DNA of 37,157 bases from an uncultured Alcaligenaceae bacterium (GTDB lineage: Bacteria > Pseudomonadota > Gammaproteobacteria > Burkholderiales > Burkholderiaceae_B): the NCBI GenBank assembly GCA_937995985.1, contig CALKIR010000047.1, positions 1-37,157 of the forward strand, given 5' to 3'. Both the position numbers and the translations under genes were made by a program. Positions 17,216 to 26,371 of this stretch are shown here, in pieces. The stretch's first letter is position 1, and each line of letters starts with the position of its first letter. The notes under the pieces were generated by a model, which worked only from the letters and a program-made list of their open reading frames with translations, did not search any database and was not told the DNA's origin.

Positions 17216-18013
17216 TTACCATACTGGGATTAAAGAGCCCTCAAAATTTTCCAAAATAAAATCCTTGACTTTGGGGCTGTGGTACGACTCAACCAAGGTT
17301 TGTACCCACTCGGCATCCTGATCTTCTTCACGTACGGCAATTAAATTGGCATACGGGCTGTCTGCAGATTCTAAGACCAAAGCATCTTCTGCCGGCACCA
17401 ATCCCGCTTCCATCGCAAAATTAGTATTAATCGCAGCAAGTGCGACATCGTCTAAAGAACGGGGCAATTGGGCAGCATCTAGTTCTACAATACGCAGTTT
17501 TTTAGGATTGTCTGTCACATCTAAAAGTGTCGCCTGTGCGCCTACGCCCTCTGTAAGGCTTAGAAGCCCTATTTCCTGAAGCAAGAGCAGGGCACGTCCG
17601 CCATTGCTGGGGTCATTAGGAATAGCTATGCTGTCTCGCTCTTGGAGGGCGTCGATGTCAGTGATTTTTTTAGAGTATAGGCCTAGTGGATAAATCACGG
17701 TCGGTGCAGCATTAACCAAACGGTAGCCACGGTCTTGGATTTGTTGCTGTAGATAAGGCCCGTGTTGATAACTGTTGGCATCTAAATCCCCTGCATCCAA
17801 GGCTGCATTAGGCTGTACATAGTCACTGAATTCTAAAATTTGAATAGTCAAACCTTTTTCTGCTGCAACCTCTTGTACCACCTCCATAATTTGTGCATGA
17901 GGCCCTGCCGTCACCCCTACTTTAATGGTCTTGGCATCGGCTGCAGCATGAGCGCTTATGGCAAGGGCAGATGCCCCAACAAAAAATATTTTTTTCAATT
18001 GATCCACAAACAT
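17216..18013 (-). CDS. metQ: Methionine ABC importer substrate-binding protein (NlpA/MetQ family)
   Basis: The periplasmic D/L-methionine-binding component, 265 residues. It has a Sec signal (LKKIFFVGASALAISAHA, cleavage after A23 or A27) and no lipobox cysteine, so it is predicted to be soluble, unlike E. coli MetQ. The NlpA-family core is clear in KVGVTAGPHAQIMEVVQEVA, SDYVQPNAALDAGDLDANSYQHGPYL, and the C-terminal VESYHSPKVKDFILENFEGSLIPVW. TAGGAG 7 bp before the ATG fixes the start at 18013. It is the last gene of metN-metI-metQ, separated from metI by 55 bp. Confidence 0.93.
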   Translation of the reverse strand: MFVDQLKKIFFVGASALAISAHAAADAKTIKVGVTAGPHAQIMEVVQEVAAEKGLTIQILEFSDYVQPNAALDAGDLDANSYQHGPYLQQQIQDRGYRLVNAAPTVIYPLGLYSKKITDIDALQERDSIAIPNDPSNGGRALLLLQEIGLLSLTEGVGAQATLLDVTDNPKKLRIVELDAAQLPRSLDDVALAAINTNFAMEAGLVPAEDALVLESADSPYANLIAVREEDQDAEWVQTLVESYHSPKVKDFILENFEGSLIPVW

Positions 18014-18068
18014 GAAAAACTCCTATAGCAAATGGCCCGTATGGCCACACAAAATGAAATACAGCGCC

Positions 18069-18722
18069 CTATTTTTTATTGAGGCGTCGCACCAACCAAT
18101 CACCAAAACTCTGACAAGCTTGGACAAAAACAATCAACAAGACCACTACGGCCAGCATGACCTCAGGTAAAAAACGCTGATAACCATAGCGAATCCCCAG
18201 ATCCCCCAAGCCGCCTCCACCTACGGCACCTGCCATGGCTGAATAACCCACTAAGCTCACAAACGCAACAGTAAGCCCCCCCACTATGCCCGGCAATGCT
18301 TCGGGAAGGAGGATTTTATAAATTATTTGTGCGGTACTCGCCCCCATGGACTCTGCGGCCTCTATTAATCCTTTGTCTACTTCCCGCAGTGCTGTTTCCA
18401 TCAGCCGCGCAATATAAGGGGCTGCAGCAATAGACAAAGGCACAATGGCGGCAGCCGTACCAATTGAGGTGCCGACTATAAAACGAGTCAACGGAATTAC
18501 TGCGACCAATAAAATAATAAAAGGAATGGAGCGCAATGCATTCACAACCATTGCTACGCTGCGATTCAGAACGGGCATGGCATGTACCCCACCTGGAGCT
18601 GTCAGATAGAGCACAATCCCTAAGGGCAACCCAACCAAGGCTCCTACAGACCAGGATACCAACACCATAATGAGGGTTTCCCAAAATGAATCAATAAATA
18701 AACCTATCATTGCGTTAGACAT
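18069..18722 (-). CDS. metI: Methionine ABC importer permease
   Basis: An inner-membrane permease of 217 residues from ATG 18722, the same length as E. coli MetI. There are five or so transmembrane helices. The EAA loop reads MESTALREVDKG-like in this protein (METALREVDKGLIEAAESMGAS), and is followed by LLPEALPGIVGGLTVAFVSLVGYSAMAGAVGGGGLGDL, which is highly typical of MetI. GAGGAG 7 bp upstream supports ATG 18722 over a TTG at 18737. Its start overlaps the last codons of metN by 8 bp, so translation is coupled. Confidence 0.94.
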   Translation of the reverse strand: MSNAMIGLFIDSFWETLIMVLVSWSVGALVGLPLGIVLYLTAPGGVHAMPVLNRSVAMVVNALRSIPFIILLVAVIPLTRFIVGTSIGTAAAIVPLSIAAAPYIARLMETALREVDKGLIEAAESMGASTAQIIYKILLPEALPGIVGGLTVAFVSLVGYSAMAGAVGGGGLGDLGIRYGYQRFLPEVMLAVVVLLIVFVQACQSFGDWLVRRLNKK

Positions 18723-19746
18723 AAGGCAGCTCCTCAATCACAACACCACGTTCCCGTAAATAGTGCACGGCAGCCTGTATGCTGTGTGGGGCACCACCAA
18801 CCATAACTGCAAGTGAGCCAAAGGCCTGGCCCTGTATTTCATCTATATATCCATGTAAAATGTTAAAGTCTAACTGAAACTCTCGAATGACAGTGGATAA
18901 TAACGGCTGATCCACATCAGTATCCACAAAGGCCAACCGATAAAGATAGTGATGACCTGCTTGCAATTTATGCATGATGCGCTCGCGCACCCCCGCAGGC
19001 AGACTCTGAGCCACTAAGTCACCAATCATCGAGCGGGTAATTTCATGTTGTGGGCGCATAAAGACGTCTATTACCGCTCCTTGTTCAATGACTCGTCCTG
19101 CATCAATAACCGCTACTTGGTGACAGACCTGTTTGATAACCTCCATTTGGTGGGTGATCAATACAATGGTCAGTCCCAACTCTGAATTTATTCGTCGCAA
19201 TAACTCCAAAATAGATCGGGTGGTTTCTGGGTCAAGAGCTGAGGTCGCCTCATCTGACAACAATACTTTGGGGCGACATGCCAAAGCTCGGGCAATGCCC
19301 ACGCGCTGCTTTTGCCCCCCACTGATTTGCGCAGGATACTGGTCCTTTTGGGCGCTCAGCCCCACTAACTCGAGCAGTTCATTGACGCGCTGATGAATGT
19401 CTGCTTTGCTTTTTTTTGCTAATTCCAAAGGCAGGGCAACATTTTCAAATACCGTGCGGGATGAGAGCAAATTAAAATGCTGAAAAATCATGCCTATATC
19501 ACGACGCGCCACCCGTAATTGATTTTTATTTAAATCATTTAAGCACTGTCCATCCACAATCACCTGACCTGTGGTGGGTGGGGTTAAAAAATTAATGGCT
19601 CGAATCAAGGTGCTTTTTCCAGCACCACTGCGGCCAATAATGCCAAAAATGTCACCAGCGGCAATTCTTAGGCTGACATTATCCAGTGCCGTGAACGTGC
19701 CATGCTTGCCATGAAACTGCTGCGTGATATGGTTTAACTCTATCAT
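18715..19746 (-). CDS. metN: Methionine ABC importer ATPase
   Basis: A cytoplasmic ATPase of 343 residues, the E. coli MetN length, starting at ATG 19746. Walker A GRSGAGKST is at 38-46, the signature is ISGGQKQRVGIARAL, Walker B is VLLSDEATSALDPET, and the switch histidine is in VLITHQMEV. The last 80 residues form the NIL domain, which in MetN binds methionine and inhibits transport when cell methionine is high; FGSLAVMVGG is visible there. An in-frame TTG five codons upstream is less likely as a start. No good Shine-Dalgarno is seen. A perfect -10 TATAAT and a palindrome lie upstream, at 19792-19811. Confidence 0.95.
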   Translation of the reverse strand: MIELNHITQQFHGKHGTFTALDNVSLRIAAGDIFGIIGRSGAGKSTLIRAINFLTPPTTGQVIVDGQCLNDLNKNQLRVARRDIGMIFQHFNLLSSRTVFENVALPLELAKKSKADIHQRVNELLELVGLSAQKDQYPAQISGGQKQRVGIARALACRPKVLLSDEATSALDPETTRSILELLRRINSELGLTIVLITHQMEVIKQVCHQVAVIDAGRVIEQGAVIDVFMRPQHEITRSMIGDLVAQSLPAGVRERIMHKLQAGHHYLYRLAFVDTDVDQPLLSTVIREFQLDFNILHGYIDEIQGQAFGSLAVMVGGAPHSIQAAVHYLRERGVVIEELPYV

Positions 19747-19791
19747 TAGTCTGTTGCACAATGTGCTGAATATTTTTCTATAAAATAAAAA

Positions 19792-19797
19792 ATTATA
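19792..19797 (-). promoter_or_regulatory. Candidate -10 element of the metNIQ promoter
   Basis: The minus strand reads TATAAT exactly, about 46 bp upstream of the metN ATG. The best -35 at 16-18 bp spacing is weak (GTGTTA or similar around 19814-19819), so the promoter may need an activator. Confidence 0.5.
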
Positions 19798-19811
19798 AGG
19801 GATATCCCTTA
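19796..19811. promoter_or_regulatory. Perfect 16-bp palindrome, candidate operator between metN and the MFS gene
   Basis: TAAGGGATATCCCTTA is perfectly self-complementary and sits immediately upstream of, and overlapping by two bases, the candidate metN -10. It would occupy the -10/-35 spacer, a classic repressor position. It is also about 40-55 bp upstream of the divergent transporter ATG. The binding regulator is unknown. It is not a MetJ box (AGACGTCT) and is too short to be a riboswitch. Confidence 0.5.
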
Positions 19812-19851
19812 AATAACACAGTCTTCACTTATACAACTCTCTCACTTGTTT

Positions 19852-21033
19852 ATGACAAAAACAAATCTTGATACTGAAAATAATTGGATAGCAGTACTTA
19901 TTGCTCTGCTCAGTGGCATTGTAGGCGCCTTGCAAATAGGAAAATTGCCTATTGCGGCCCCGCTCCTACAAGCTGATTTAAATATTCCACTAAGCGCTAT
20001 TGGTAATTTAGGGGCTATTTTTCCTCTCCTGGGCATGCTGATTGGCATTCCTATTGGAACCATTGTGCTGCGCATCGGTTTGCGCTATTCCATTGCGCTT
20101 GGTCTATTAGCTATTGCTATTAGCTCTTTATTAGGCCCGGTCTTTCCCTCTCTTGAAATGCTCTATATACTGCGTTTCTTTGAGGGCTTTGGTTATATTT
20201 TTATCATGGTCTCAGCCCCCACTTTAATCCAAGGTTCTGTGCAATTAGCCTATAGAAATACGGCCATGTCCTTTTGGGGCACCTTTATGCCCATTGGCAT
20301 GACGGTAATGATGTTTATTGGTCCCTTTTTCACTCAGTGGCAAAACCTATGGTATCTCAATGGAGCAGCGGCTGTGCTGGTCATGGCCTTAATTCTTTTA
20401 TTTGTCCCCGCTCCCCATACTCGCCCTAAAGCATTAGGACTGAAACAAATTGGCTCGTTATTAAAAAGTATTTTTATGGCTGGCACCCCACTGAAAATGG
20501 CATTGGCTTTCGGGTGCTATACCCTGATGTATTTTGCTTTGTTTAATTTTTTACCCCTTTTACTGATCGAACAATTTGGGGTCGGTTATGCACAGGCTGG
20601 CCTTATTGCAGGTTTGGCCTCGGCAGCCAATATATTTGGCAATTTGGCTGCTGGACACCTGCTTAGCAAAGGGTATAAAAGACGGCTGCTCATTCCCCTT
20701 ACCTTTATTACTATGATTATCACGGGGGGCGCTATATTTGCATTCTCTTTGCCCATTTTTATCGTGGCTCTGCTGTGCATTATTTTTGCTGGTATTGGCG
20801 GGATGATTCCTACTTCAGTACTGTCTTCAGCACCTATTGTGGCCCCCACTCCTTTAGCCATTCCCATTACAGTAGGTTTGATTATGCAAGGCAGTAATCT
20901 TGGCCAAAGCTTTGGGCCACTGCTTGCGGGCTGGTCCACTCAGTTCTTAGGATGGACCTCTGCAGCATGGATATTGTTCATTGTAGGGGCGTTGGGCATT
21001 ACTCTAATGCTTTATAAGCGCATTGAAATTTAA
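19852..21033 (+). CDS. Major facilitator superfamily transporter, substrate unknown
   Basis: An integral membrane protein of 393 residues with about 12 hydrophobic segments. The first is IAVLIALLSGIVGALQIG and the last is AAWILFIVGALGITLMLY. GMLIGIPIGTIVLRIGLRYSIALG between helices 2 and 3 fits the MFS loop, with the usual G-x3-D-R-x-G-R core degenerate. The best general resemblance is to CynX/NreB-like or drug-efflux-type single-polypeptide MFS proteins; I do not recognise a specific substrate. ATG 19852 is preferred over an in-frame TTG at 19846. It is divergent from metNIQ, with only 105 bp between start codons and a shared palindrome, which suggests joint control. A bidirectional terminator follows. 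Confidence 0.85.
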   Translation: MTKTNLDTENNWIAVLIALLSGIVGALQIGKLPIAAPLLQADLNIPLSAIGNLGAIFPLLGMLIGIPIGTIVLRIGLRYSIALGLLAIAISSLLGPVFPSLEMLYILRFFEGFGYIFIMVSAPTLIQGSVQLAYRNTAMSFWGTFMPIGMTVMMFIGPFFTQWQNLWYLNGAAAVLVMALILLFVPAPHTRPKALGLKQIGSLLKSIFMAGTPLKMALAFGCYTLMYFALFNFLPLLLIEQFGVGYAQAGLIAGLASAANIFGNLAAGHLLSKGYKRRLLIPLTFITMIITGGAIFAFSLPIFIVALLCIIFAGIGGMIPTSVLSSAPIVAPTPLAIPITVGLIMQGSNLGQSFGPLLAGWSTQFLGWTSAAWILFIVGALGITLMLYKRIEI

Positions 21034-21050
21034 GTATCTAATACGCATAA

Positions 21051-21083
21051 AAAAAGCAGCGGCCAGTGAGCCGCTGCTTTTTT
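21051..21083. terminator. Bidirectional terminator between the MFS gene and gyrB
   Basis: A 13-bp perfect stem (21051-21063 with 21070-21082) of A5-GCAGCGGC and GCCGCTGC-T5, with a 6-nt loop CAGTGA. T-runs follow on both strands, so it can end the plus-strand MFS transcript and the minus-strand gyrB transcript. Confidence 0.93.
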
Positions 21084-21121
21084 CCCATATTGGGCACTAT
21101 TGCCCTCTAACAACCATGTGT

Positions 21122-23572
21122 TCAAATATCTATATTACCAGCTTGTAAGGCATGCTCTTCGATAAAGGCACGTCGTGGCTCTACCTCATCACCCATGAGG
21201 GTGGTAAAAATTTCATCAGCGGCAATGGCGTCCTCTATTCGTACCTGTAATAAACGCCGTGCCGAAGGATCCATGGTGGTCTCCCAAAGCTGTTCGGGAT
21301 TCATTTCACCTAGACCTTTGTAGCGCTGTTTGACCACGCCCCGCTCAGCCTCCTGACGCAACCAACGTACAGCATCACGGAAATGACTGATGGGCTGCTC
21401 TTTGCGACGCTCCCCTTCACCACGATACACCTTAGCCCCTGGACCAATTAACCCCATCAAGGTGGTACCGGCTTGGGCCAATGTGGCATAGTCCGCGCTT
21501 AATACAAAATCTGCATCAAATACACTGACTTTGGTGTTGCCATGCCATAAACGTTTAACCACCACCTGCCATTGACCGGTATCTGCATGCTGCTTTGCTT
21601 CAACCTGTACTAAATGCGGATGAGCCGGATCTACTATTTGCTCTGCAAGCTTTTGAGCAGAAGCCTGTGCCTGCTCTTGGCTACTTAGATCGATGGTGAC
21701 CCCTTCTGCAATCACAGATAAAGCCTCTGCATCAAACCAACGGCTTTGGCGCTGAATGACTTGATCTGCTAGTACATAGCGACGAATCAGCTCTTCGAGG
21801 GCGCTGCCTTCAATCAACTCTGCCCCCTCTCGTGGCAAAATAGCTGCGTCTTGTAAAGCGAGCCCAAGCATAAATTGAGCCTCTTCGGCATCATCTTTGA
21901 GATATCGCTCAGTCCGCCCAACACGCACCTTGTAAAGAGGCGGCTGCGCAATATAAATATGTCCACGCTCTACCAACTCGGGCATTTGACGATAAAACAA
22001 AGTGAGCAAAAGAGTACGAATATGAGCTCCGTCCACATCCGCGTCCGTCATGATAATGATGCGATGATAACGTAGCTTATCGATATCAAAGTCTGGGCCA
22101 ATGCTGGTTCCCAAGGCGGTAATTAGGGTGGTAATTTGTTCGCTGGCAATCAGTCGATCAAAACGGGCTTTTTCTACATTGAGTACCTTGCCGCGCAATG
22201 GCAAAATAGCTTGGAATTTGCGATCTCGACCCTGCTTAGCAGATCCCCCCGCAGAATCACCCTCAACAATATATAACTCTGATTTAGCGGGATCACGCTC
22301 TTGACAATCCGCTAATTTGCCTGGCAAACCAGCCCCTTCGAGCACACTCTTGCGACGGGTCACCTCCCGAGCTTTACGTGCGGCTTCACGTGCCCGCGCT
22401 GCCTCAATAATTTTACTGGTCACCGCGCGTGCATCGGCAGGGTTTTCCAATAACCATGTTTCTAGGGCTTGGCTAATCACATCATCGACAGCAGGGCGCA
22501 CTTCACTAGAAATCAAGCGATCCTTGGTTTGGCCGCTAAATTTTGGCTCAGGCACCTTGACCGAAAGCACACAGGTCAACCCCTCGCGCATGTCATCCCC
22601 AGTGGTTTCTACTCGCGCTCGCTTGGCCAACTCATTGTCATTGATATATTTATTGATTACGCGAGTCATGGCCGCCCTTAAACCGGTTAAGTGACTGCCC
22701 CCATCGCGCTGGGGAATATTATTGGTAAAACACAAAACGGTTTCCGTATAACTATCGTTCCACTGCAAGGCGGCCTCGACCAGTACCTCTACCCCACCTG
22801 CTGATGAGGGCAGGGAGACCGAAAAAATATTGTCATGTAAAACGGTTTTAGAACGATTGATGTATTCTACAAAACCCTTGACGCCACCTAAAAAAGCAAA
22901 ATTTTCTTCTTTACCTTGGCGTTCATCAACAAGACGAATACGAACCCCATTATTCAAAAATGAGAGCTCACGTAATCGCTTGGCCAGCACGTCATATTGA
23001 AAATTAACGTGACTAAAGATTTCCTTGTCTGCTAAAAAATGAACACACGTCCCGGTGTGCTCGGCCTCCCCCACAACGTGCAAAGGCGCCTCTCTTTCAC
23101 CGCGATTAAAACGCAGAAAATGCTCTTTACCATCCCGCCAAATAGAAAGCTCTAACCATTCGGACAGTGCATTCACACAAGACACCCCTACTCCGTGCAA
23201 CCCACCAGACACTTTGTAGGTGTTTTGGTCAAACTTCCCTCCAGCGTGCAGCTCAGTCATCACAATTTCGGCCGCACTGCGCTGTTCTTCGTCATCTTGG
23301 TGGATATCTGTTGGAATGCCCCGACCGTTGTCACGCACAGAAATACTATTATCTGCGTGAATGGTCACTACAATTTCATCACAAAAGCCTGCTAAGGCCT
23401 CATCAATAGCATTATCCAGGACCTCAAACACCATATGGTGCAAGCCTGTGCCATCTTGAGTATCCCCTATGTACATCCCAGGACGCTTGCGTACAGCCTC
23501 TAGGCCCTTGAGCATCCGGATTGATTCGGCACCGTAATTATTTTCGTTACCAGTGGAGTGTTCTGCGGTCAT
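21122..23572 (-). CDS. gyrB: DNA gyrase subunit B
   Basis: The ATPase and TOPRIM subunit of gyrase, which with GyrA introduces negative supercoils. At 816 residues it is the long proteobacterial form, with the extra domain inside the TOPRIM half. GHKL ATP-binding motifs are EAVRKRPGMYIGDT (25-38), DNGRGIP (81-87) and GGLHGVG (123-129). The TOPRIM glutamate is in IVEGDSAGGSAKQGRDRKFQ (EGDSAGGS 437-444) and the metal aspartates are in MTDADVDGAHIRT (510-514). The C-terminal KQRYKGLGEMNPEQLWETTM contact region with GyrA is intact. It lies downstream of dnaN (70 bp gap) in the dnaA-dnaN-gyrB order. The start at ATG 23572 gives the normal N-terminus. The ribosome site is weak. Confidence 0.98.
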   Translation of the reverse strand: MTAEHSTGNENNYGAESIRMLKGLEAVRKRPGMYIGDTQDGTGLHHMVFEVLDNAIDEALAGFCDEIVVTIHADNSISVRDNGRGIPTDIHQDDEEQRSAAEIVMTELHAGGKFDQNTYKVSGGLHGVGVSCVNALSEWLELSIWRDGKEHFLRFNRGEREAPLHVVGEAEHTGTCVHFLADKEIFSHVNFQYDVLAKRLRELSFLNNGVRIRLVDERQGKEENFAFLGGVKGFVEYINRSKTVLHDNIFSVSLPSSAGGVEVLVEAALQWNDSYTETVLCFTNNIPQRDGGSHLTGLRAAMTRVINKYINDNELAKRARVETTGDDMREGLTCVLSVKVPEPKFSGQTKDRLISSEVRPAVDDVISQALETWLLENPADARAVTSKIIEAARAREAARKAREVTRRKSVLEGAGLPGKLADCQERDPAKSELYIVEGDSAGGSAKQGRDRKFQAILPLRGKVLNVEKARFDRLIASEQITTLITALGTSIGPDFDIDKLRYHRIIIMTDADVDGAHIRTLLLTLFYRQMPELVERGHIYIAQPPLYKVRVGRTERYLKDDAEEAQFMLGLALQDAAILPREGAELIEGSALEELIRRYVLADQVIQRQSRWFDAEALSVIAEGVTIDLSSQEQAQASAQKLAEQIVDPAHPHLVQVEAKQHADTGQWQVVVKRLWHGNTKVSVFDADFVLSADYATLAQAGTTLMGLIGPGAKVYRGEGERRKEQPISHFRDAVRWLRQEAERGVVKQRYKGLGEMNPEQLWETTMDPSARRLLQVRIEDAIAADEIFTTLMGDEVEPRRAFIEEHALQAGNIDI

Positions 23573-23643
23573 AAATAAAAATACCTTTATCTAAATAATG
23601 TTGTGTGCAAACGCTGCTCCCTACTCACAGTAGGCCTACCGAA

Positions 23644-24756
23644 TTAAATGCGCATCGGCATCACTACATATTTAAATGCTTCCTGTTCTGGAGTGGTGAT
23701 CAAAACAGAGGCGTTTGCATCGGGGTGCACGGACCAACGCACCTCTTCTGTGCGCAAATTGCTCAGTACATCGAGTAAATAGTTAACATTAAAGCCCACA
23801 TCCAAGGGCTCATAGCTGTATTCTATCTGTAAGTCCTCACGCGCTTCTTCTTGTTCGGTGTTGGTTGCCGAGATTTTCATCTGGTTTTTTTCTAGCTGAA
23901 TGCGCACCCCTCGGAATTTATCTGATGTCAGAATAGCCGCCCGCTGGAGGCTACTTTGTAATTGCTCGCGATGAATCAAAAAATGACGGCTGTAATTCGC
24001 AGGAATTACCCGAGCATAATCAGGGAATTTGCCCTCGACAAGCTTGCTGACTAACTCAACTCCTGAAAAATAAAACCGAATCTGCCCATCAGAAACGCTG
24101 ATATCTACTGTTTCCTCCTTGTCATCGCTTAATAAGCGCTGCATTTCCATTACCGTTTTACGAGGCACAATCACATTAATAGACTGCTCTGCCCCCTCTA
24201 TCTCGGTCGCATTATGGGCCAGACGGTGTCCATCAGTAGCGACTGTACGCAACCAACCTGGCTCGATGACCAACAACATACCATTAAGGTAATAGCGAAT
24301 ATCCTGTTGGGCCATAGCAAAATGAACTGTACCCAAGAGTTGTTTGAGCTTGTGCTGCGATAAGGTAACAGTTGTAGACCATTGCTCGGGAATAGTCATG
24401 CTGGGATAGCCTGCTGCATCCATGGTCTGCAGAGCAAATCGGCTATGGGCAGACTGAACAATGAGTTTGTTATCTTTTAGGCGCAGACCCAGCTCTTCTT
24501 GCTCGGGCATGGCGCGCAAAATATCTAACAATACTCGGGCTGCCACCGTGGTTTGCTCCTGGCTCTCTCCCACCCCAAAATCAGCACGGGTGGTGATTTG
24601 CATTTCCATATCATTAGCCATAAAGGAAACATCAGAGCCCTGCTTGGTAATTAATACATTGGCCAAAATGGGCAGGGTTTGCCGACGCTCTACAATACCG
24701 ACCACTGTTGACAGTGTCTTGAGCAACGCATCGCGGGTGGCTTGTACAAGTAGCAT
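23644..24756 (-). CDS. dnaN: DNA polymerase III beta sliding clamp
   Basis: The ring-shaped processivity clamp that holds polymerase III on DNA. Its 370 residues and three similar clamp domains fit the family. It is recognisable from RRQTLPILANVLI near the N-terminus, the VATDGHRLAH motif in the middle, and the C-terminal YVVMPMRI, the conserved M-P-M-R end that lines the partner-binding pocket. The start ATG at 24756 is only 2 bp after the dnaA stop. AAGGA, which includes the end of dnaA, forms its ribosome binding site, so the two are translationally coupled. Confidence 0.98.
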   Translation of the reverse strand: MLLVQATRDALLKTLSTVVGIVERRQTLPILANVLITKQGSDVSFMANDMEMQITTRADFGVGESQEQTTVAARVLLDILRAMPEQEELGLRLKDNKLIVQSAHSRFALQTMDAAGYPSMTIPEQWSTTVTLSQHKLKQLLGTVHFAMAQQDIRYYLNGMLLVIEPGWLRTVATDGHRLAHNATEIEGAEQSINVIVPRKTVMEMQRLLSDDKEETVDISVSDGQIRFYFSGVELVSKLVEGKFPDYARVIPANYSRHFLIHREQLQSSLQRAAILTSDKFRGVRIQLEKNQMKISATNTEQEEAREDLQIEYSYEPLDVGFNVNYLLDVLSNLRTEEVRWSVHPDANASVLITTPEQEAFKYVVMPMRI

Positions 24757-24758
24757 AT

Positions 24759-26267
24759 TTATCCTTTTAGGGTTTGTTCTAACACATGTAGCGAATGATT
24801 CAGATCACTTTGCTTGGCGCGCGCCTCGCTAATCTTGCGGACCGCGTACAATACCGTAGTATGGTCACGGCCCCCAAATAATTCGCCAATTTCAGGAAGA
24901 CTTTTTTGAGTGAGCTCTTTGGCCAAATACATGGCAATTTGACGGGGTAAAGCAATATTCGCAGGGCGACGTTTGGAATACATATCCGCGACCTTGATTT
25001 TATAATAATCTGCAACGGTTTTTTGGATATTCTCTACGGTAATTTGCCCATTGAACACTGAGAGTAAATCTTTTAGTGCCTCGCGACACATCTCCACGGT
25101 CAGTACATTTTTACCGTGAAAACGAGCAAAAGCCGAGACTTTACGTAGCGCCCCCTCAAGCTCACGCACATTGCTACGCAAATGCTTAGCAATGAAAAAA
25201 GCAACCTCTTCGGGCATTTCTATGCCCTCATTTTGAGATTTACGCAATAAAATAGCGACCCTCATTTCTAACTCGGGCGGCTCTATGGCAACAGTAAGTC
25301 CTGAGTCAAAACGAGAGATCAGACGGTTGTCTATATTAGATAATTCTTTGGGATAGGTATCCGAAGTAATGATGATTTGGCTGCGCTGATTGACCATTGC
25401 CTCAAAAGCGTAGAAAAACTCCTCTTGAGTGCGATTTTTCCCCGCAAAAAACTGAATATCATCAATCAGCAATAAGTCTAAAGAATGATAATAATGTTTG
25501 AACTCATCAAAGGCGCGCCGTTGGTAGGCTTTGACTACGTCAGAAACATATTGATCCGCATGCACATAACGCACCCGCTTGCCCTTGCCTGTCGCCAGTA
25601 AAGAATTACCTATCGCATGGATCAGGTGAGTCTTGCCCAACCCCACCCCTCCATAGAGAAATAATGGGTTATAAGACACCCCCGGGTTTTCAGCGACCTG
25701 TAATGCAGCTGCCCGCGCTAATTGATTGGCTCGCCCAGTCACAAAATTATCAAAGGTTAGCTCTGGATTGAGGCGTGAACGCTCATACAGTGTTTCAGCC
25801 AAATCTAAGGTAGCTTGAGCACTGCTGGATCCACCCGTCTGGATCATCGGAGCAGAATGTCCAACTGACGCAACATTGTTGTCATAAGCCGTATGCTCTT
25901 GGCTACTATTTGTCGCCCCTGTAGTATGAGTACTTGCCTCGGAAGCAATGTTGCGCGCCGCTGCCTGCTGCTGAAATAAGGTAGCCGCACTGACTGTTGG
26001 CTGCACCTGCACAGCAGACTGTGCTAATTCGAGTTCTAACTGCACGGGCCGATTAAACCAAGCCGTTGCCAACTCTTCGATACGCGCAGCAAAGTTTTTG
26101 CGTACCCAATCCAATTTGAAACGATTGGGCGCCGCCATAACTAATACCCCATTGGCCTCATCAAAATTCAGGGGTTCTAGTGGTTCTATCCACGCATTAA
26201 TCTGCTGTGGCGGAAGCTCTTGAGAAAGCTGCTGCACACAGGACGACCAAAATTCATTCATTTGCAT
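24759..26267 (-). CDS. dnaA: Chromosomal replication initiator DnaA
   Basis: An AAA+ initiator that binds DnaA boxes and melts the origin. Domain I is about residues 1-85 (NEFWSSCVQQLSQELPPQQINAWIEPL). Domain II is a low-complexity linker rich in S, T, A and Q (about 85-165). Domain III holds Walker A LYGGVGLGKTHLIHAIGN (about 206-214) and Walker B LLLIDDIQFF (about 265-270). Domain IV is a helix-turn-helix with GGRDHTTVLYAVRKI near residue 465. About 502 residues is normal for this group. Possible starts are ATG 26267 and ATG 26261; the second gives MNEFW, matching the MKEFW start of Bordetella DnaA. A TTG at 26270 is unlikely. Two DnaA boxes lie 64 and 96 bp upstream and suggest autoregulation. 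Confidence 0.97.
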   Translation of the reverse strand: MQMNEFWSSCVQQLSQELPPQQINAWIEPLEPLNFDEANGVLVMAAPNRFKLDWVRKNFAARIEELATAWFNRPVQLELELAQSAVQVQPTVSAATLFQQQAAARNIASEASTHTTGATNSSQEHTAYDNNVASVGHSAPMIQTGGSSSAQATLDLAETLYERSRLNPELTFDNFVTGRANQLARAAALQVAENPGVSYNPLFLYGGVGLGKTHLIHAIGNSLLATGKGKRVRYVHADQYVSDVVKAYQRRAFDEFKHYYHSLDLLLIDDIQFFAGKNRTQEEFFYAFEAMVNQRSQIIITSDTYPKELSNIDNRLISRFDSGLTVAIEPPELEMRVAILLRKSQNEGIEMPEEVAFFIAKHLRSNVRELEGALRKVSAFARFHGKNVLTVEMCREALKDLLSVFNGQITVENIQKTVADYYKIKVADMYSKRRPANIALPRQIAMYLAKELTQKSLPEIGELFGGRDHTTVLYAVRKISEARAKQSDLNHSLHVLEQTLKG

Positions 26268-26330
26268 CAAGAAAAGAAAGGCGTTTAAAGGTGACGAGAG
26301 CGCCCGTTTAAACCTAACTACAGAGGGTAG

Positions 26331-26339
26331 TTATCCACA
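26331..26339 (+). promoter_or_regulatory. DnaA box (TTATCCACA)
   Basis: An exact match to the strong consensus, upstream of dnaA and 32 bp from a second box in the same direction. Likely autoregulatory. Confidence 0.85.
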
Positions 26340-26362
26340 GGGCTAGCCCTATGATAAACGAT

Positions 26363-26371
26363 TTATTCACA
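26363..26371 (+). promoter_or_regulatory. DnaA box (TTATTCACA)
   Basis: Matches TTATNCACA exactly. Same orientation as the box at 26331-26339, about three helical turns away. Confidence 0.8.

Noticed and set aside
17216..18013. Loss of the lipobox cysteine in MetQ as a sign of a broken gene
   Set aside because: A normal cleavable signal peptide is present and the mature protein is intact; a soluble periplasmic form is workable.
23621..23639. Small palindromes between dnaN and gyrB (CTACT-CAC-AGTAG and GTAGGCCTAC)
   Set aside because: Too short and without a T-run; could occur by chance in a 70-bp gap.
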